Positions 47,134 through 59,590 are shown, counted from the first letter of the stretch. The stretch: 64,000 nt of DNA from Capillidium heterosporum (GCA_016630905.1 WBMQ01000003.1:496001-560000); one strand, 5' to 3'. Numbers and translations: made by a program. Notes: a model not told the origin generated them from the sequence alone.

Positions 47134-48200
47134 TTAAGCCTTCACCTTTAAAACTTGTGATTGGAGACTATTGTCCAACGAATCAGTATTCCAACCGTCT
47201 TCGACGTATTTTGACTTGAGCCAATCCAATAGAGTCAAGGTGATTAAGGTATGTGGACCTAGCCTAAGATAACTGGGCGTCCAGCCCTTGAACAGAGATT
47301 TGAAGCCTTCCCTATGGACGATATCGATGCCAGTCTTAATTAACGATCTCTGTACCGGTAGGTTATCCAACTTGACCAGAGTTCGCGTTTTAATAACGTC
47401 CAAGGGGGAACACATGGTAGTGGCGACAAGACCAGTCAATAGAGAGCTGATCAAATGTACATTGAAGCTATTTTCGGTGTTTATAAGCTGGTACCTCTGG
47501 ATGTTCAGCTTGAAGAAGTCGTAACAGGTCAGTTGCGATAAAGTCATGGTGACACTACGTACCAAAGTAACTTTGAACCCTGAAAATAAATTGACGAAGC
47601 CCTCTGATTTGAGGACCTCTTTTAAACCGTCGTACACGCTGTTGTAATTCTTACGTACTAGTTGCTGGGATTGAAACTGCATCCGCACATTGATTAAGTC
47701 GAAGGGTAAACCCAATACACCACCTATACATCCAGCCAATATTCCTGATAAAATGGTTCGGTGAAAAGGTAGTTCACCCGAAGGTAAAGTCAACATCGAC
47801 TTTAGTTTGTCATAGCTACCAAAACGTACCGTCGAATAAGTCTACATAGTTATAGAAAAAGGAAATAGGTGTTAATGGATATGAATGAAATGGAAGTTTT
47901 ACCATCTGCCTCAACAAACTCGCTGATAGACCAGTATATAGCTTATTGATACCTTCATGTTTTATTATGTTTAGAAAGGTGGGTATTAACTTGGCTTGAG
48001 GTTGACATTGCAATCGAACTTTTATTAGATCTTGGGGATGCGTGCATAAGGTAGCTACACAGCATGAGAAGCCTAATAAATAGATTTGTTTTAGTCGCTG
48101 ATATCTATATAGCTTTAAATTTACCTCCAAACCAAAAAGGTGTATCGACATTCTTCGACTTATTTAGGTTTATTGGAATAGATTGGACTCGCGTGTTCAT
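47134..48200 (-). CDS. DIC1: Mitochondrial dicarboxylate carrier
   Basis: Exons on the minus strand are 48200-48125, 48072-47903 and 47841-47134, giving 317 residues; introns are 52 and 61 nt. Three carrier repeats each show the P-x-D/E-x-x-K/R-type signature: HPQDLIKVRLQ, LPFDLINVRMQ and SPLDVIKTRT. The stretch PFWFGGFSCCVATLCTHPQDL, LSASLLRQMTYSTVRFGSYD and LVATTMCSPLDVIKTRT follows yeast Dic1 (PWWYGG, LSAAVLRQCTYTTVRFGAYD, LVATTVCSPADVMKTRI) point by point. The second signature has Asn where Lys is usual, as in Dic1 itself (NIRMQ). It exchanges malate or succinate for phosphate across the inner mitochondrial membrane. The short N-terminus MNTRVQSIPINLNKSKN is outside the carrier fold. Confidence 0.9.
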
Positions 48201-49165
48201 AGTTGAATTAAAACTCCTGAAGGTTGAAATTAAGAGTAGAGAGTATTAATTAAGTCGATATAAATATAGAGAACAAAGGCTGGTATCCAAAGGCAATGAG
48301 CTACTCGGTTAATCCTTATAAAATGTCTAACTATGAAAAAATAAATTTATCGAAATCCAAGCATAAGTTCGAAAAATTTACGGCTTGATTTCATGGCTTT
48401 TAAAATCTACCCAATAGTTGAAATTTGTTGTGGAATTTGGAGGAGTCATTCAAACTGATTTTCAATAGAACCGTCTTTTGATGCAAGGGCTTAATTTAGT
48501 TGACTAGAGTCTATTTATACTTTACATAAATGATCTGGGATTCAGCTTTTAACGAAGGATCGGTAAATGAATGGATAAAGGCTACGGTTTGTGGCGCGTA
48601 TCAGTTATAGCACAGAACTGATATATGTCGTGATGAAAGCAGTTTGTATGACCTCATTTGATTTTTGCCATATCTGGTATGGGTCACATGACAACTCCTT
48701 TATACTCTACTTTCAACAGTATTGTTTTAATTATATATCTACTTTAGCATATTTAATTGAGCAGTTATATATTTGAAAAGAGTAATTAATGGATTGTATA
48801 GCAACACTAGATTTATCAAAAGATATGAGTCACCTTGTATAACCTTTCTTTACAACTCCTTTAAATTAACCGACTATCGCCTATTTCCATATATTAGACC
48901 CAATGCAACTAAACATATTATTTAATCACCCTTCAAAAACATATCAAAAGATATACTTGCTTTGAAATTGATACATATCCGTTACATCTAGAAGCCTTTA
49001 TCTAGGATTGACTCTAGGATTTCCTTGGAAACTTTATTGGCAATCTTCGTAAAGAAAAAACAAACATCTCCTGCTATAGCCTAAGCTTGTAGCAGATAAA
49101 ACAAAGGTATATTAAACTACCTTGAAGAGAAAATTAATAGATGAAATTTAAAGCTAAACTTGAAA
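48201..49165. other. Intergenic, no gene seen
   Basis: AT-rich spacer between the DIC1 start and the YMR1 stop. No frame with protein character. A CTTATAAAATG element at about 48316 may relate to DIC1 transcription, which is a guess. Confidence 0.45.
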
Positions 49166-51298
49166 TTAATCGGTAGTAGCTAATGGGTGTGAGAGGTGAG
49201 AAAAGTCGTAGGGTTTGGCAGGTACTTGTACCGTAGTTGGAGGAACCGATTCCCTAGGTGACAAAGCGACGGTAGGGGGGTTAGATCCAGTTAACTGGGG
49301 TGATGTGATACATGCCGTAGGTTGTACATCTTGACTTTGTTTAAATTCGAATTCCGACTGGAGCCCAGTCCCAGCATCTTCAATATCCTCTTTCACATCC
49401 TCTGAAGGTGTTCCATTGACATTAGTAAGCTGGTTGTCAGATGGCGTATTGGTTTCCGTATTGACATTGGAATCACTCCCGTTTAATGTGGCTTCTACCA
49501 GTCGGTTGATGAGTTGACTGACGTTTATCGAGTCCCCATCCATTTCTAGCATCCCAGGTGTCGAGTTTAAATCTTCGTGGCGGCGCCCCAGTAGGTTGGA
49601 CCAGTACAGTAGATTCTTGGTGTTAGGTTGTAGGATCTGATCCATGTTTGAATCGTAGGCCGGGTTGGTAAAGTAGTCGTCTTGGTTACTCAATACCTTG
49701 GACCAGATGGAGTAGGTGTCAGTAGTCAAAGTGGGGCATGACTTGCGTTCCAACTGGGAGTCATGTAAAAAATTCCCGTACTTGCAGGCGTAGATCTGGG
49801 TGTGGAGATAGATCAGCAGCTTCTCATCGAACTGGAAGGTAGTTGGGTACTGAAGGCTCAACTGATAGACACAGTCCAAGAACTGGTGGAATATAGGGCA
49901 GGTTTCCTTGTCCTGCCCCGGCTTACTGCTGCTGTACTGTAGCAGTCGGTTCTGCATCGAGGTCAGCAAGTTGGGTTGGTTATGGTTGAGGTTTAATGCT
50001 GAGTTGTCAGCGAAAGCTTTACCTTTGGAGAGATGTCCACTACGGCTTAGGAATTTGTGGCCAAAGGAGACCCACTCCTTCTCTACAAGGACCGCGAACC
50101 CTTTCAACGTACGATAGTAAGGATCTAAGCATAGCATGGCTAACGAAGTTAGCTGGGCTGTACGATCCCACCCATCACTGCAATGTACCAGAACGTGGCT
50201 GTTCAACTTGGTAATAGTGTTGATGATTGTCGAAGTTGCATCTAAGATTGATTTGATATGCCTGAGCCAGTTGCTACGGTTCAATTGCCCAGGGTTTATA
50301 ATCTTTTCGCCGCCCAGGTCGATAACTTCCACGACTTTATTCAATGAGTCTCGAACCACATGAATGTTTTCGATTCCCATGTATGCCTTCTTGCTGTTCG
50401 GATAGAAATCCATATTCTCACTTCCCATCCCTATAGCGACGTTAGCCATGGCGTTAGCGGTGGGGCGGGCATCGATAATTAAATTCTCACTGGCTGGTGT
50501 AGAGCTACTGAAGATTGCCTGAACTAACTTCTCATCCTGTATAGAACGATTCTGCTTTAATCCGAGCAAGGGTTGGCTTGACCTAGTGATGGTAAATTGG
50601 TTCTTATACAAGTAGGATAAGACGGGTATACGCTCCTTACTACGATAGTTTTTTGCATAATTAAGTACGTTATCGCTGATGCTACTAGGTACTACTAGTA
50701 AGTCGGGGTAGGTAGAGCACATGGTATAGTCTTTGTTGATGGAAGTGAAGCGCCAGCTCTTGTTTGTAACTTCTACTCCCTGCCGGTGAAATTCAGCCAT
50801 TGGGTTGTATATATCCCATCCAGCCTCCTTTCCAATTGCCAGCTCGGTAGAAGGCTTGAAATGAAAAGCGTAGAGAGAGGTAATCGAATCTGATATGTCA
50901 TTAAATATAAAGAGTTATTGAAATTCAATTTGAAATATACTATACCTTTAATTGTTAGCTTCCTTATCGAGTCGAAAGTATCGAGTACTTTTTCACGTTC
51001 CATAAATGAGAGAGTAAAGAACAAGAAGTTGTGGCACTTTATCTTTAAGGGGTAGGAGTTCGTTTCGGTCAATGGCAAAGATTCCACTGAGGAAATCAAG
51101 GAATAAGTCACCCAAATGTCATCGGTTGCTTCACTGTCTCCATCAGGCGAAAAGATCAAATGGTAGGGGGTGAGGTGTAAAGTTCCGTTTAAGAATCTTT
51201 CCTTCAGCTGCAATTCAACCTTCTCTACCTTGATAAAATACAATAAATTAAGTAAAATGTAAAAGTAAATTTACCTTGCAGACTTTTATGTGTTCCAT
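49166..51298 (-). CDS. YMR1: Myotubularin-type PI3P phosphatase
   Basis: Exons on the minus strand are 51298-51275, 51228-50946 and 50889-49166, giving 676 residues; introns are 46 and 56 nt. The N-terminal PH-GRAM domain (about 1-100) reads VEKVELQLKERFLNGTLHLT...HLIFS. Then comes the phosphatase core with AGWDIYNPMAEFHRQGV, SWRFTSINKDYTMCSTYPDLLVVP, IIDARPTANAMANVA and the catalytic loop HCSDGWDRTAQ (Cys about residue 339, C-x5-R). After it EKEWVSFGHKF is typical of active myotubularins. The Ser/Thr/Pro-rich C-terminus looks disordered. The enzyme removes the 3-phosphate of PI3P and PI(3,5)P2 in endosomal traffic; yeast Ymr1 is the nearest named relative. All catalytic residues are present. 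Confidence 0.92.
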
Positions 51299-53228
51299 CT
51301 AACGTTAAATGCCTTGTTTAAAGAAAAAGCTTGTAGGTCCGTGTACGATGCTGTTGACGACTTTACGTTTCCAAATGGATTTCCTGCCTTAGATATGGGT
51401 TTCTTATTTAGGTTCAAAACCAGCTTGAGGGAATTTCAAATGATTTGAAATGCTCCTAATCAATCAACCCCAAACTTTCTAGTCAAAAGGAAAGTGACGT
51501 TTGGTAGTTTATCAACTTTAGACAACTCTATCAACTGACGACTGTCGGAAAATCCAAAGGTACATTCAATAAAGAGCTATAAAGTTAAGGTGCAAAGGCT
51601 TGTTTATTGGATTATTGCAATGCTTGAATAAAAAAGCGGAGAAAGAATGTATAGTTCATATTTGAAATAGCACCCTAATTTTACAACCTCAATCTATATT
51701 TTCCCACAGAAGAAGCCTTTGAATACTAAAACCTTCAACTCATTTAATAAAATTGAGCCTATATAGCAATATATTTCAGCCGCTATGTACAACTATAGCT
51801 TTACCTGAGTGTAGAGTTTTTCAAAGGGTAAATAATATATTGACAGATCAAACCTAACTAGTACCAAATATTGCTAAATACTACCCTATTACAATAATAT
51901 CCACCTTTGAATTCGTATTTAAATGACAGTAATGAAAAGCACTAATAACATCAATTGATCCGAAAATCGACGTTTTTTCCAATCCTTGTGAATATTCAAT
52001 TCATATTTATAAGGTTTCAACAAAAGAGTATCAAGTGTGACAAAAGCATTTGATGGAAACTGAGGCTAATCGACTATAGCACTACGAAGCATTTATTGTT
52101 ATAGGGAGTAAACGATTCGAAGCCGAGTCAGCTAAAAAGCTGACATGTTGATGAATGTAAGTTGAGTTGGCTACGATGTGCTTCAAAGTGCGGTTAACCG
52201 GATGGGAGTAGTACCGGCTTATATTTTCGGAACTACAAACATATCCTTCGATTAGGTACGCTATTTCTACGTTGTAAATTGGAAATCAAGACATTTCTAA
52301 ATTTTGCTGTGGTTAACGAAAATAAAATTAGATGAGCTACAACATTGCGCCGTGATGTACTTCAGTTGAAACTTTAAAATGACTACATACATCAAATTTA
52401 TAAACATATATCTTGGTTCTCATCTTTATGGTATTTACTATTGTCTTTATAAAAAGTGTAGTTTGGTGTATCCATACGTTAAATACCAATACTGAAAAAG
52501 AAGGTACAAAGACAATGCAAGATTCCTAAGTAGATATGATATTGATCCCAAGTTCTTTACTATTTGATCTAATCTACTAGTTATAAAAACATGTTTATCC
52601 GGTAAAGTATAACTATTTGAACTTATGGACAGCATGAATTATTAATTTATGTTCTTTACAAAGTATATGGTCCCATATAAAGTATTTTTGCGATGTCTGC
52701 CAATAGTATCAAACACAAAAATTAAAGAACATGGAAAGAGTTGAATATATATATATACTCATGTATTTACACTGTCTTACTTTTTAGCACATTATGCTTA
52801 ACGACTAAAGAATTGATAGAATATTCATATAAAGCTAGTATATGAGGTACTTGGAACACCGTACCTATGAAATCTAATAAATAGCTCGCCCACAGTTACG
52901 CTTAATCGAAAACGCCATTTAAGCCGTAGAAACGCAAAGTAAATGAGAGCTATGATCACCAGTCATTTCGTTAATTATAAATATTTTATCTCGCTTTATT
53001 TTTAGCTTCGTCAATCACGTATAAACTAGGTATACTTTAGAGGTATTTGTGGAAAGAAAAGATACAGCTGTATGCTATAGGCTTTAATTAAGCTTCAGGC
53101 TTAGGTTTTGCTGATGACAGCTTTGTATACCCATTAGCTCAATCGAGATATCTCAAGCTTAAACGAACAAAGGTATATACAGTTTAGTAATGGCTTAATT
53201 ACATTAGTATCCTTCGTTTTCAGCCACA
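51299..53228. other. Intergenic, no gene seen
   Basis: About 1.9 kb without a supported gene. The first part is the upstream region of YMR1. At 53174-53223 a stretch GTATATACAG...CGTTTTCAG looks like an intron followed by ACAATGATCCG. I could not join it to convincing exons. Confidence 0.45.
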
Positions 53229-53248
53229 ATGATCCGTAATCTGGGTCG

Positions 53249-53467
53249 TTGTCATGCGATCAACCAAGGAATCGTGATTCTAACTTTTTGTTCTTTCATC
53301 GTGAGACGCAAACTATGCTCCTAATTGACAAATGTGTTAAGGTTCTATTGGATGCTAAATCCCAATTAGGATATTCTCAGTTAGTGGACAAGTATGATGT
53401 AATGCAATATGTGGTGTTTAATTTGGCAACGGCTATCATTGGCCAGGTTCCCGATTTGGCACCATAA
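53249..53467 (+). CDS. Small hypothetical ORF or exon
   Basis: An open frame with protein-like, amphipathic text (MLLIDKCVKVLLDAKSQLGY, QYVVFNLATAIIGQVPDLAP) ends at a TAA, 53465-53467. Its first in-frame ATG is at 53312. An intron-like segment (53174-53223) lies just upstream but joins to another frame (MIRNLGRCHAINQG). I do not recognise the family. It may be a final exon of a small spliced gene, or a remnant. Confidence 0.25.
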   Translation: MSCDQPRNRDSNFLFFHRETQTMLLIDKCVKVLLDAKSQLGYSQLVDKYDVMQYVVFNLATAIIGQVPDLAP

Positions 53468-53783
53468 GACTTGGAAGCCGGTAACTAATTAGAACGGCTA
53501 TTCTAGACTTGGAGAATAAGTCTGCGATGTAGTCATCGCAGAATGTTGTTTTGATTTTGGCTTAGGAATAATCTAAAGTGAAGTATACCTAAATAACTTT
53601 TTGGATCAATCCGGGCTGATCCCTTAACCTTCATGAAACACAAATGTAATTGGCTTACTGTTTATCCCCGCATTTCTATTCGATACCCTCGTCCTACCCT
53701 TCTGAAATAAATTCCAATTCTTTAGAGAATTAATTTTCATTTCTTAATTTATTAACAGTTGTTTTACAATTCACTTACTTTTG

Positions 53784-54776
53784 ATGGAAGGCAACTACGC
53801 TACGAAAGGCAACGACCAGGGTAGAAGGGTGATGTTTGAGGGTGACAGCCATGGTTCAAGATATGGTCATGACTACACCCGCAATGACAGTATCCGGGAT
53901 AGAAGCTACACCTTCAAATCGTTTTCGGAGATGTCCTTGAACGACTCGCATCAAAATCGTAGAGAATATTCCAACCACTCGTATGACCACTACGGGCGTT
54001 CCAGCAACTCGAGAGACATTTCCAGTTACTATAGAGAGGAACCTACCCACAGTAGTTACCCAATCCCCACTCCAGCCATACATACTTCATCTAGTTTAAT
54101 GCACGCCAGCCACCATAACCAGCACATCTACAGCAAATCCCTCGGATCAAACCCCAACCCATCCAGCGAATTCTTCTTCAAAAGGAAAGTCTTCTCCCCT
54201 GAAGGCCTTTCTGACAACGACGAACCAACTACCAATATCCCCAACACGCCACCCCCATCCTCGGAGGGCTCACCCAACTACTACGACAGCCAGTACTACG
54301 ACCAAGGTCCTTTGCTCAGCACCAGCTTCCCCAACAGCAACTCTGGCTTCCAGTTTATCTCAAGTAAGAAGGGCAAGCCCATCAGCAGTAAGAACGGGCA
54401 GTGTAGGGCCGAGAACTGGAGTTACGAAGAGACCAATGCCTTCATCGACGTATTACTTTCCTTCCAGCAGCAGTTCCAGCGCATAAGACAGTACCCCAAC
54501 TTGTGGGTCAAGATAAGTCAAGCTATGTCCACCAAAGGGTACAATCGTTCCGTCATCAACTGTAGAAACCGTTGGAAGGTGCTGGTGACCAAGTACCGCA
54601 AGGCGTACGCCGAAGCCGTCGAAGGTAAAAAGAATGACCACTGCAAGAACTTTGAATTCTATGAGGTGGTTGGGAATCTATTGGCTCCCAACTACTCCTG
54701 CCAGGAGGACGGGCAGATCATACGAGCCTTCAAGAACAAGGTTAAGAACACCGAGCTCAAGAAGATCAGTATGTAA
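53784..54776 (+). CDS. Trihelix (Myb/SANT-like) DNA-binding protein 2
   Basis: A single intact exon; the ATG at 53784 gives 330 residues. The first 200 residues are low-complexity, rich in Ser, Tyr, His, Asn and Pro with many Arg-Asp patches. The trihelix domain (about 208-300) runs from CRAENWSYEETNAFIDVLLS over RQYPNLWVKISQAMSTKGYN to NCRNRWKVLVTKYRKAYAEA, with the three spaced Trp of the fold. A basic C-terminal helix follows (RAFKNKVKNTELKK). It is a likely nuclear transcription factor, a sister of the gene at 34005. It has no introns, unlike the housekeeping genes around it. Confidence 0.8.
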   Translation: MEGNYATKGNDQGRRVMFEGDSHGSRYGHDYTRNDSIRDRSYTFKSFSEMSLNDSHQNRREYSNHSYDHYGRSSNSRDISSYYREEPTHSSYPIPTPAIHTSSSLMHASHHNQHIYSKSLGSNPNPSSEFFFKRKVFSPEGLSDNDEPTTNIPNTPPPSSEGSPNYYDSQYYDQGPLLSTSFPNSNSGFQFISSKKGKPISSKNGQCRAENWSYEETNAFIDVLLSFQQQFQRIRQYPNLWVKISQAMSTKGYNRSVINCRNRWKVLVTKYRKAYAEAVEGKKNDHCKNFEFYEVVGNLLAPNYSCQEDGQIIRAFKNKVKNTELKKISM

Positions 54777-56074
54777 CTTTACATCTCCTCCGCTACAACT
54801 TTCTTTGTAACTATAATTAAAGTACATTTCCTTTTTTACCGTTTCTCAAGCCCACCTTTCAATTCAATGAGTTCTTCAACTTGACTTGGCGTCAACTTAT
54901 AAGACATTACTACTTAGTTTTAGGTTTAATAAAGCGTTGCTACCAATTAACCTTCCTACCTGGTCGACTTTACTCCTTAAAATTGCAGTCATAAGCCTAG
55001 CGTTTGGGTAGAAAAGGCGATTAATAATCCAGCCGTTAAATATTCTCAACGCTCATTTTTACTGGTTTTAGTTCGTTCATAAGCTTCGGCGACATCTACC
55101 AAAAGCTTTTGGATTCAGCTGTTGTTACCAATACATCCATCTACCTGCAGCGTGATGGATAGAGATGTATTAAAGCCGACAATCAATAAGTTTAGCGTTA
55201 GATTTGATGATTGTAGCATCCACATCAAGGGATTTGTAGCGAATATTTTATTGGCTCACCTTGTAATTGAGATCACGTTACCTGTCATTCCTTTCTATAG
55301 CGGGTTCTCAGGAAGAAAGAAAGTTCAAAAGGATATTGGATGGTCGGCCCTAACAATTTACCTAAATTTAGTTCTGGCTAAATGTGGGCAAGTTTTAATT
55401 GTTGGCTTGTTGGGGTATACTTTTTCCTCAAGCAATCAATATCAAAATCTAAGTGAAGGATCAATATATATAGACAGAAACTACAATTAGCAACCAAGCA
55501 TCCAAACTGTTGAGTTGTAAAAAAATTACTGCCAAGTTTTTAATACACATTCTGAATTTAGGGGTAAAGAGAGGTGTCTTTTCGTATAAGCTGGTATTCA
55601 AATACTTTCTTGTAGTTACGGTTATTAACCAAGCAAACTAGTTTATGTATTATAAAATCATAGTGAATAGGTCGTCTTAATTGACATGTGAAGGTGAATA
55701 ATTTTGTCTAGAAAGTTTACAATCCTTATTTAAAATATTGGCTTTTGGCACCTTATTTCACCTATTTTAGATAATTTAAAGGCTGAATAAATCTTCGATA
55801 CATCTTACTCTTTTGAGAGCAGCTTTGTATATAGGCTTTCTTTATAGCAACAGCTTACTAGTCGAAATGCTATGGTATTGCCTCTATTGGCTTTACAAGC
55901 GCAACTTCCTGGTCGCGAAAACAGACTTTGAAGTAAAGATATCTATAAATTAGATATATAAAGAGGTGGAGTTTGTTATCTATTTACTGAATGGTTGATA
56001 AAGAAGGATAACTACCATATCATTTAAAATAGAATTATATTTTCATCCAGCACAAATATACCTTAATTCTATTA
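54777..56074. other. Intergenic, one weak ORF
   Basis: The frame 55122-55490 on the plus strand (122 codons, with FVANILLAHLVIEITLPVIPF as a possible membrane helix) is the only one of note. It has no recognisable motif. I do not call it a gene. Confidence 0.4.
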
Positions 56075-57137
56075 AGGATAACGAGCATGTTTATTGACTC
56101 ACTTTGTAAACTAGTGATGATCGGAAAGGCTAACGACTCCAGGAAGTTTAATACTTTCCAATAGCTCAATGCTGGCACTATCACTGATCGAGATGTAAAA
56201 CATCATTACCTTGATATTTCATTTAGCTAGAAATAATAAAAATGTACACCTACTATGAAGTGAAGTATAAGGAACTTACTGACGATGATGATGACTCCAT
56301 TTTGAATGGGTTCAATAATAGTATTTAGCATAGTTTTAGTACTAACTGCGCAAGAGTCAAGCTCAAATATATTAAGAACTCTATACTTTAAATAAATCAA
56401 GGCCGAACATTCCAAATATGCTTGCCTGTTCCATAAGATGGCCTTGAATCCCAATCATAGAGGCATAGGAATAGTGAGCAGTACCAAAGGCGTCGTTGAC
56501 ATAGATATTACCCAACTTGGACAAGAATGCACAAAACTCCTTGACCTTGATAAAATCGGTTTTAATATAATAGTAAAGCTAGCAGTATACTTAAAAATAC
56601 AAATGTACTATAGTAGTTGCCTCTATTTTCCTCTTCAGCGTAGAATCTCAAAATTTCCAAAAGGATGATCTACCTAAAAGAAGTATTAGATAGAAACCAA
56701 CCTACATTACTTATCGTCGTAAGTACCGTACATACCTGTTCTACCTCACTACCGATACAATTATTCAAGAGTTTGACACTTTTGTCGATGAGTTTGCTCA
56801 AGGCTCCAGCAATTGGTTTTAAAGAGTACTTTCAACAACCTGGCTGTTGGAGTGACTCAAATGGTTCATCAAAACAATGGATTTAGCATCTACTTAAATT
56901 AGTTTTATATAAATCTTTTAGAGTATTATCTTTTCTATAGTATATTTGTGGTAAGTAAGGAAACAACGATGCACTGGTTGTTGGTAACTTTCCTATTGGT
57001 TAAAGATGTTGAAATCAGCTCTACAAATTCAAATTTAATCATCTCTGTACTACTGCAAATATAGTGCATCTGACCAAAGCTTGCTTACCACTGAAATCGA
57101 TATCTTTTAAGGATAACTTGTCGACAAGACTCACCTC
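56075..57137 (-). pseudogene. Truncated PGK pseudogene
   Basis: A damaged copy of the neighbouring PGK1 on the same strand. Counterparts of exon 1 (about 57065-57133, start codon lost), exon 2 (about 56940-57020), exon 3 (about 56740-56880), exon 4 (about 56626-56685), the first part of exon 5 (56450-56560), the end of exon 9, exon 10 (about 56310-56400) and exon 11 (about 56085-56215) follow in order. Introns are kept, so it is not a retrocopy. At about 56450 the text jumps from the exon-5 region around AHASMVG to exon 9, so everything between is missing. Stops and substitutions are spread throughout. Without the nucleotide-binding part it cannot be active. Confidence 0.88.
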
Positions 57138-57876
57138 GAATTGAAATTTGACAATTGTAGTAACTCTTGCTGAAGAAATGACAGTTCAAATATCCTGGCT
57201 TATAGATATTTATACTTTCATTTTCAAATGTTTTGTCAGGATAGTGGCAGTTGTAACAAAACCTCTTATTGGATTGGAGAATCATATTCTATCGTTCTTT
57301 GATATCATCCTTTTTAGTAAGCTTTCCAATTTCCTACTTAGGCAATCATTTGTATTTCGACAGCTTGTTGAATCTATCTTTTATCTTCCTTCAACTCTCA
57401 TATCACAATCATTGTGCTACGGTCACCTTTTTATATAGGCTTACATGATACTAGTTACTAGTAAGGCTGATGAGTTGGCTATATTTTCATATATATATAA
57501 CTAGTATAACTATTAGCTATCCTTTCAAATCAACATCTATCTTCAACCTTATTAGAAGAGGGTATACGTATTAGAATAGATTGAAGGCCAAGAATAAACT
57601 TGACCGACTGGATGGGATGTTGGTAGGTCTCTGATTGCATATACATAGTAGCAAGGTTCAACTCCCGTCCCACATCCAAGCCCTTGTAGAACTAGTTCAT
57701 GGTGTATTGCGGATTTTAAAATAAAATACTTACTCGCTTTGAGGATTAAATGTAATTTACTATAGTAATTGCAATAAAGTGTTTTAAATATACCTATACT
57801 CCTATATAGACAAACGCATCTTACTTTTACAAAGGCTAACAAACATATTTATTAACTCATCTCATAAGCTAATAAG
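57138..57876. other. Spacer between PGK pseudogene and PGK1
   Basis: The stretch next to the pseudogene is faintly like the DNA just upstream of PGK1 (GAATTGAAATTTGA and the following AT-rich text), as expected if the duplication included the promoter. A tRNA-like patch at 57615-57677 lacks a full cloverleaf. No gene. Confidence 0.5.
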
Positions 57877-59590
57877 TTATTGACGATCGGATAAATTGAC
57901 GACACCAGGAAGCTTCTTACCCTCCAACAACTCAAGACTGGCACCACCACCGGTCGAAACGTGGGAAATCTTATCTTCGGCATTCCATTTAGCTACAGCG
58001 GTAGCGGTGTCACCTCCACCTAGAAAAATAAAATATTAACATTTGTATTAAAATGGGAAAAGCAAATAACTTACCGACGATGGTAGTAGCCCCATTCTTG
58101 GTGGCTTCAACGACAGCATCCAACAAGGTCTTGGTACAGGCTTCGAACTTTTCAAATTCAAATACACCAGCAGGTCTATAGTTTCAAATGAATTAAAGTT
58201 GAGTATGATGGTTGTTATTACCCATTCCATAAGATGGTCTTGGAATCGAGGATTGCCTTTTTGAAGATTTCACCACTCTTAGGGCCACAATCTAATCCCT
58301 AGATACGAAAAGTAAGTATCCATTATCTTTACAAGGTATTACCATCCATCCATCAGGAATACCAGTGTCGTTAGTGGCATAACCAACCTAAATTAATCAT
58401 GTAAGCGCTTTGAAAGGTATAAGTTAGTACCTCGGCATCTTTTGAAAACTTGTCGGCAGTAACATAGTCTACAGGCAGATGAATCTCAACGTTCTTTTCC
58501 TTGGCCAACTTGATAAGCTCAGGTACCAACTTAGCACCCTCTTCGTCGAACAGAGAGCTACCGATCTTATCAAAGTTTAGTTTATATAAAAATCAAAGGC
58601 CTACCTTGACACCATCGAGAACTTTTTTGAAGGTGAAGGCCATACCACCACCGATAATCATAGCGTTTACTTTATCAAGGAGATTTTTAATCAGTTGGAT
58701 TTTATCACTAATCTTAGCGCTAATATGCTTGGTTTTAACAATAATCTTTCAAAAAATTAAACTACTTACCCACCGAGGATAGCTAAGAAAGGCTTGGAGG
58801 GAGACTCGAGCGCCTTGGCAAAGTACTCGAGCTCCTTAGTCATCAGGAAACCGGCTACTTTCTGAGGCAAGTCGACACCAACCATGGAGGCGTGGGCACG
58901 ATGGGCGGTACCAAAGGCGTCGTTGACGTAAATGTCACCCAACTTGGTCAAGGATGCGCAGAACTCCTTAACTTTGGTAGGATCGGCTTTGGTCTAAGAA
59001 TGGGAGTCAATATTTTATTCCAACTATATAAATGTATCCACGCGTTTACCTTCTTGCCTTCCTTATCCTTGGAGGAACCTTCCTCTTCGATATGGAATCG
59101 TAAATTTTCCAAAAGGATAATTTGACCTAGATGGAAGTCATTAGTTAAAAAGTCAACGTACATTACTTTACCATTGTTAGCTTCGGCACAGGCTTGCTCC
59201 ACCTCACTACCGACACAGTCGTTCAAAAACTTGACATCCTTGTTGATGAGTTTGCTCAAGGCATCGGCAACTGGTTTCAAAGAATACTTTTCAACAACTT
59301 GACCGTTGGGGCGACCCAAATGACTCATGAGAACGATAGATTTAGCACCTAATTAAATTAGCTTTATATAAATCTTTAGAATTTTACCTTGTTCTGAGAT
59401 ATATTTAATGGTAGGTAGAGCGGCAACGATACGCTGGTCGTTGGTGATCTTTCCATCGGCGAAAGGAACGTTGAAATCGACTCTAAATGCAAATTTAGAA
59501 ATCAGTTTATCGTAAAAATAGTTACCTGACTAAAGCTCGCTTATCGCTGAAGTCGACATCCTTTAAGGATAACTTGTTACCGAAACTCAT
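57877..59590 (-). CDS. PGK1: Phosphoglycerate kinase
   Basis: Eleven exons on the minus strand: 59590-59526, 59482-59388, 59348-59172, 59126-59050, 58993-58770, 58719-58605, 58565-58431, 58387-58343, 58298-58222, 58175-58075 and 58019-57877. They give 417 residues, the usual length; all ten introns (39-56 nt) keep frame. The enzyme makes ATP from 1,3-bisphosphoglycerate in glycolysis. Landmarks are [91 protein letters not shown] and the C-terminal GGGDTATAV and [14 protein letters not shown]. All substrate and nucleotide loops are complete. Ten introns is extreme compared with ascomycete yeasts. Confidence 0.96.

Noticed and set aside
55122-55490. 122-codon frame with a hydrophobic stretch
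   Set aside because: No motif, no partner exons and an AT-rich setting; not enough to call a gene.
57615-57677. tRNA-like patch with GGATGT/ACATCC ends and a GGTTCAACTCC T-loop-like segment
   Set aside because: Only about 63 bases long, with no proper anticodon arm and a T stem that does not pair. At most a decayed tRNA.
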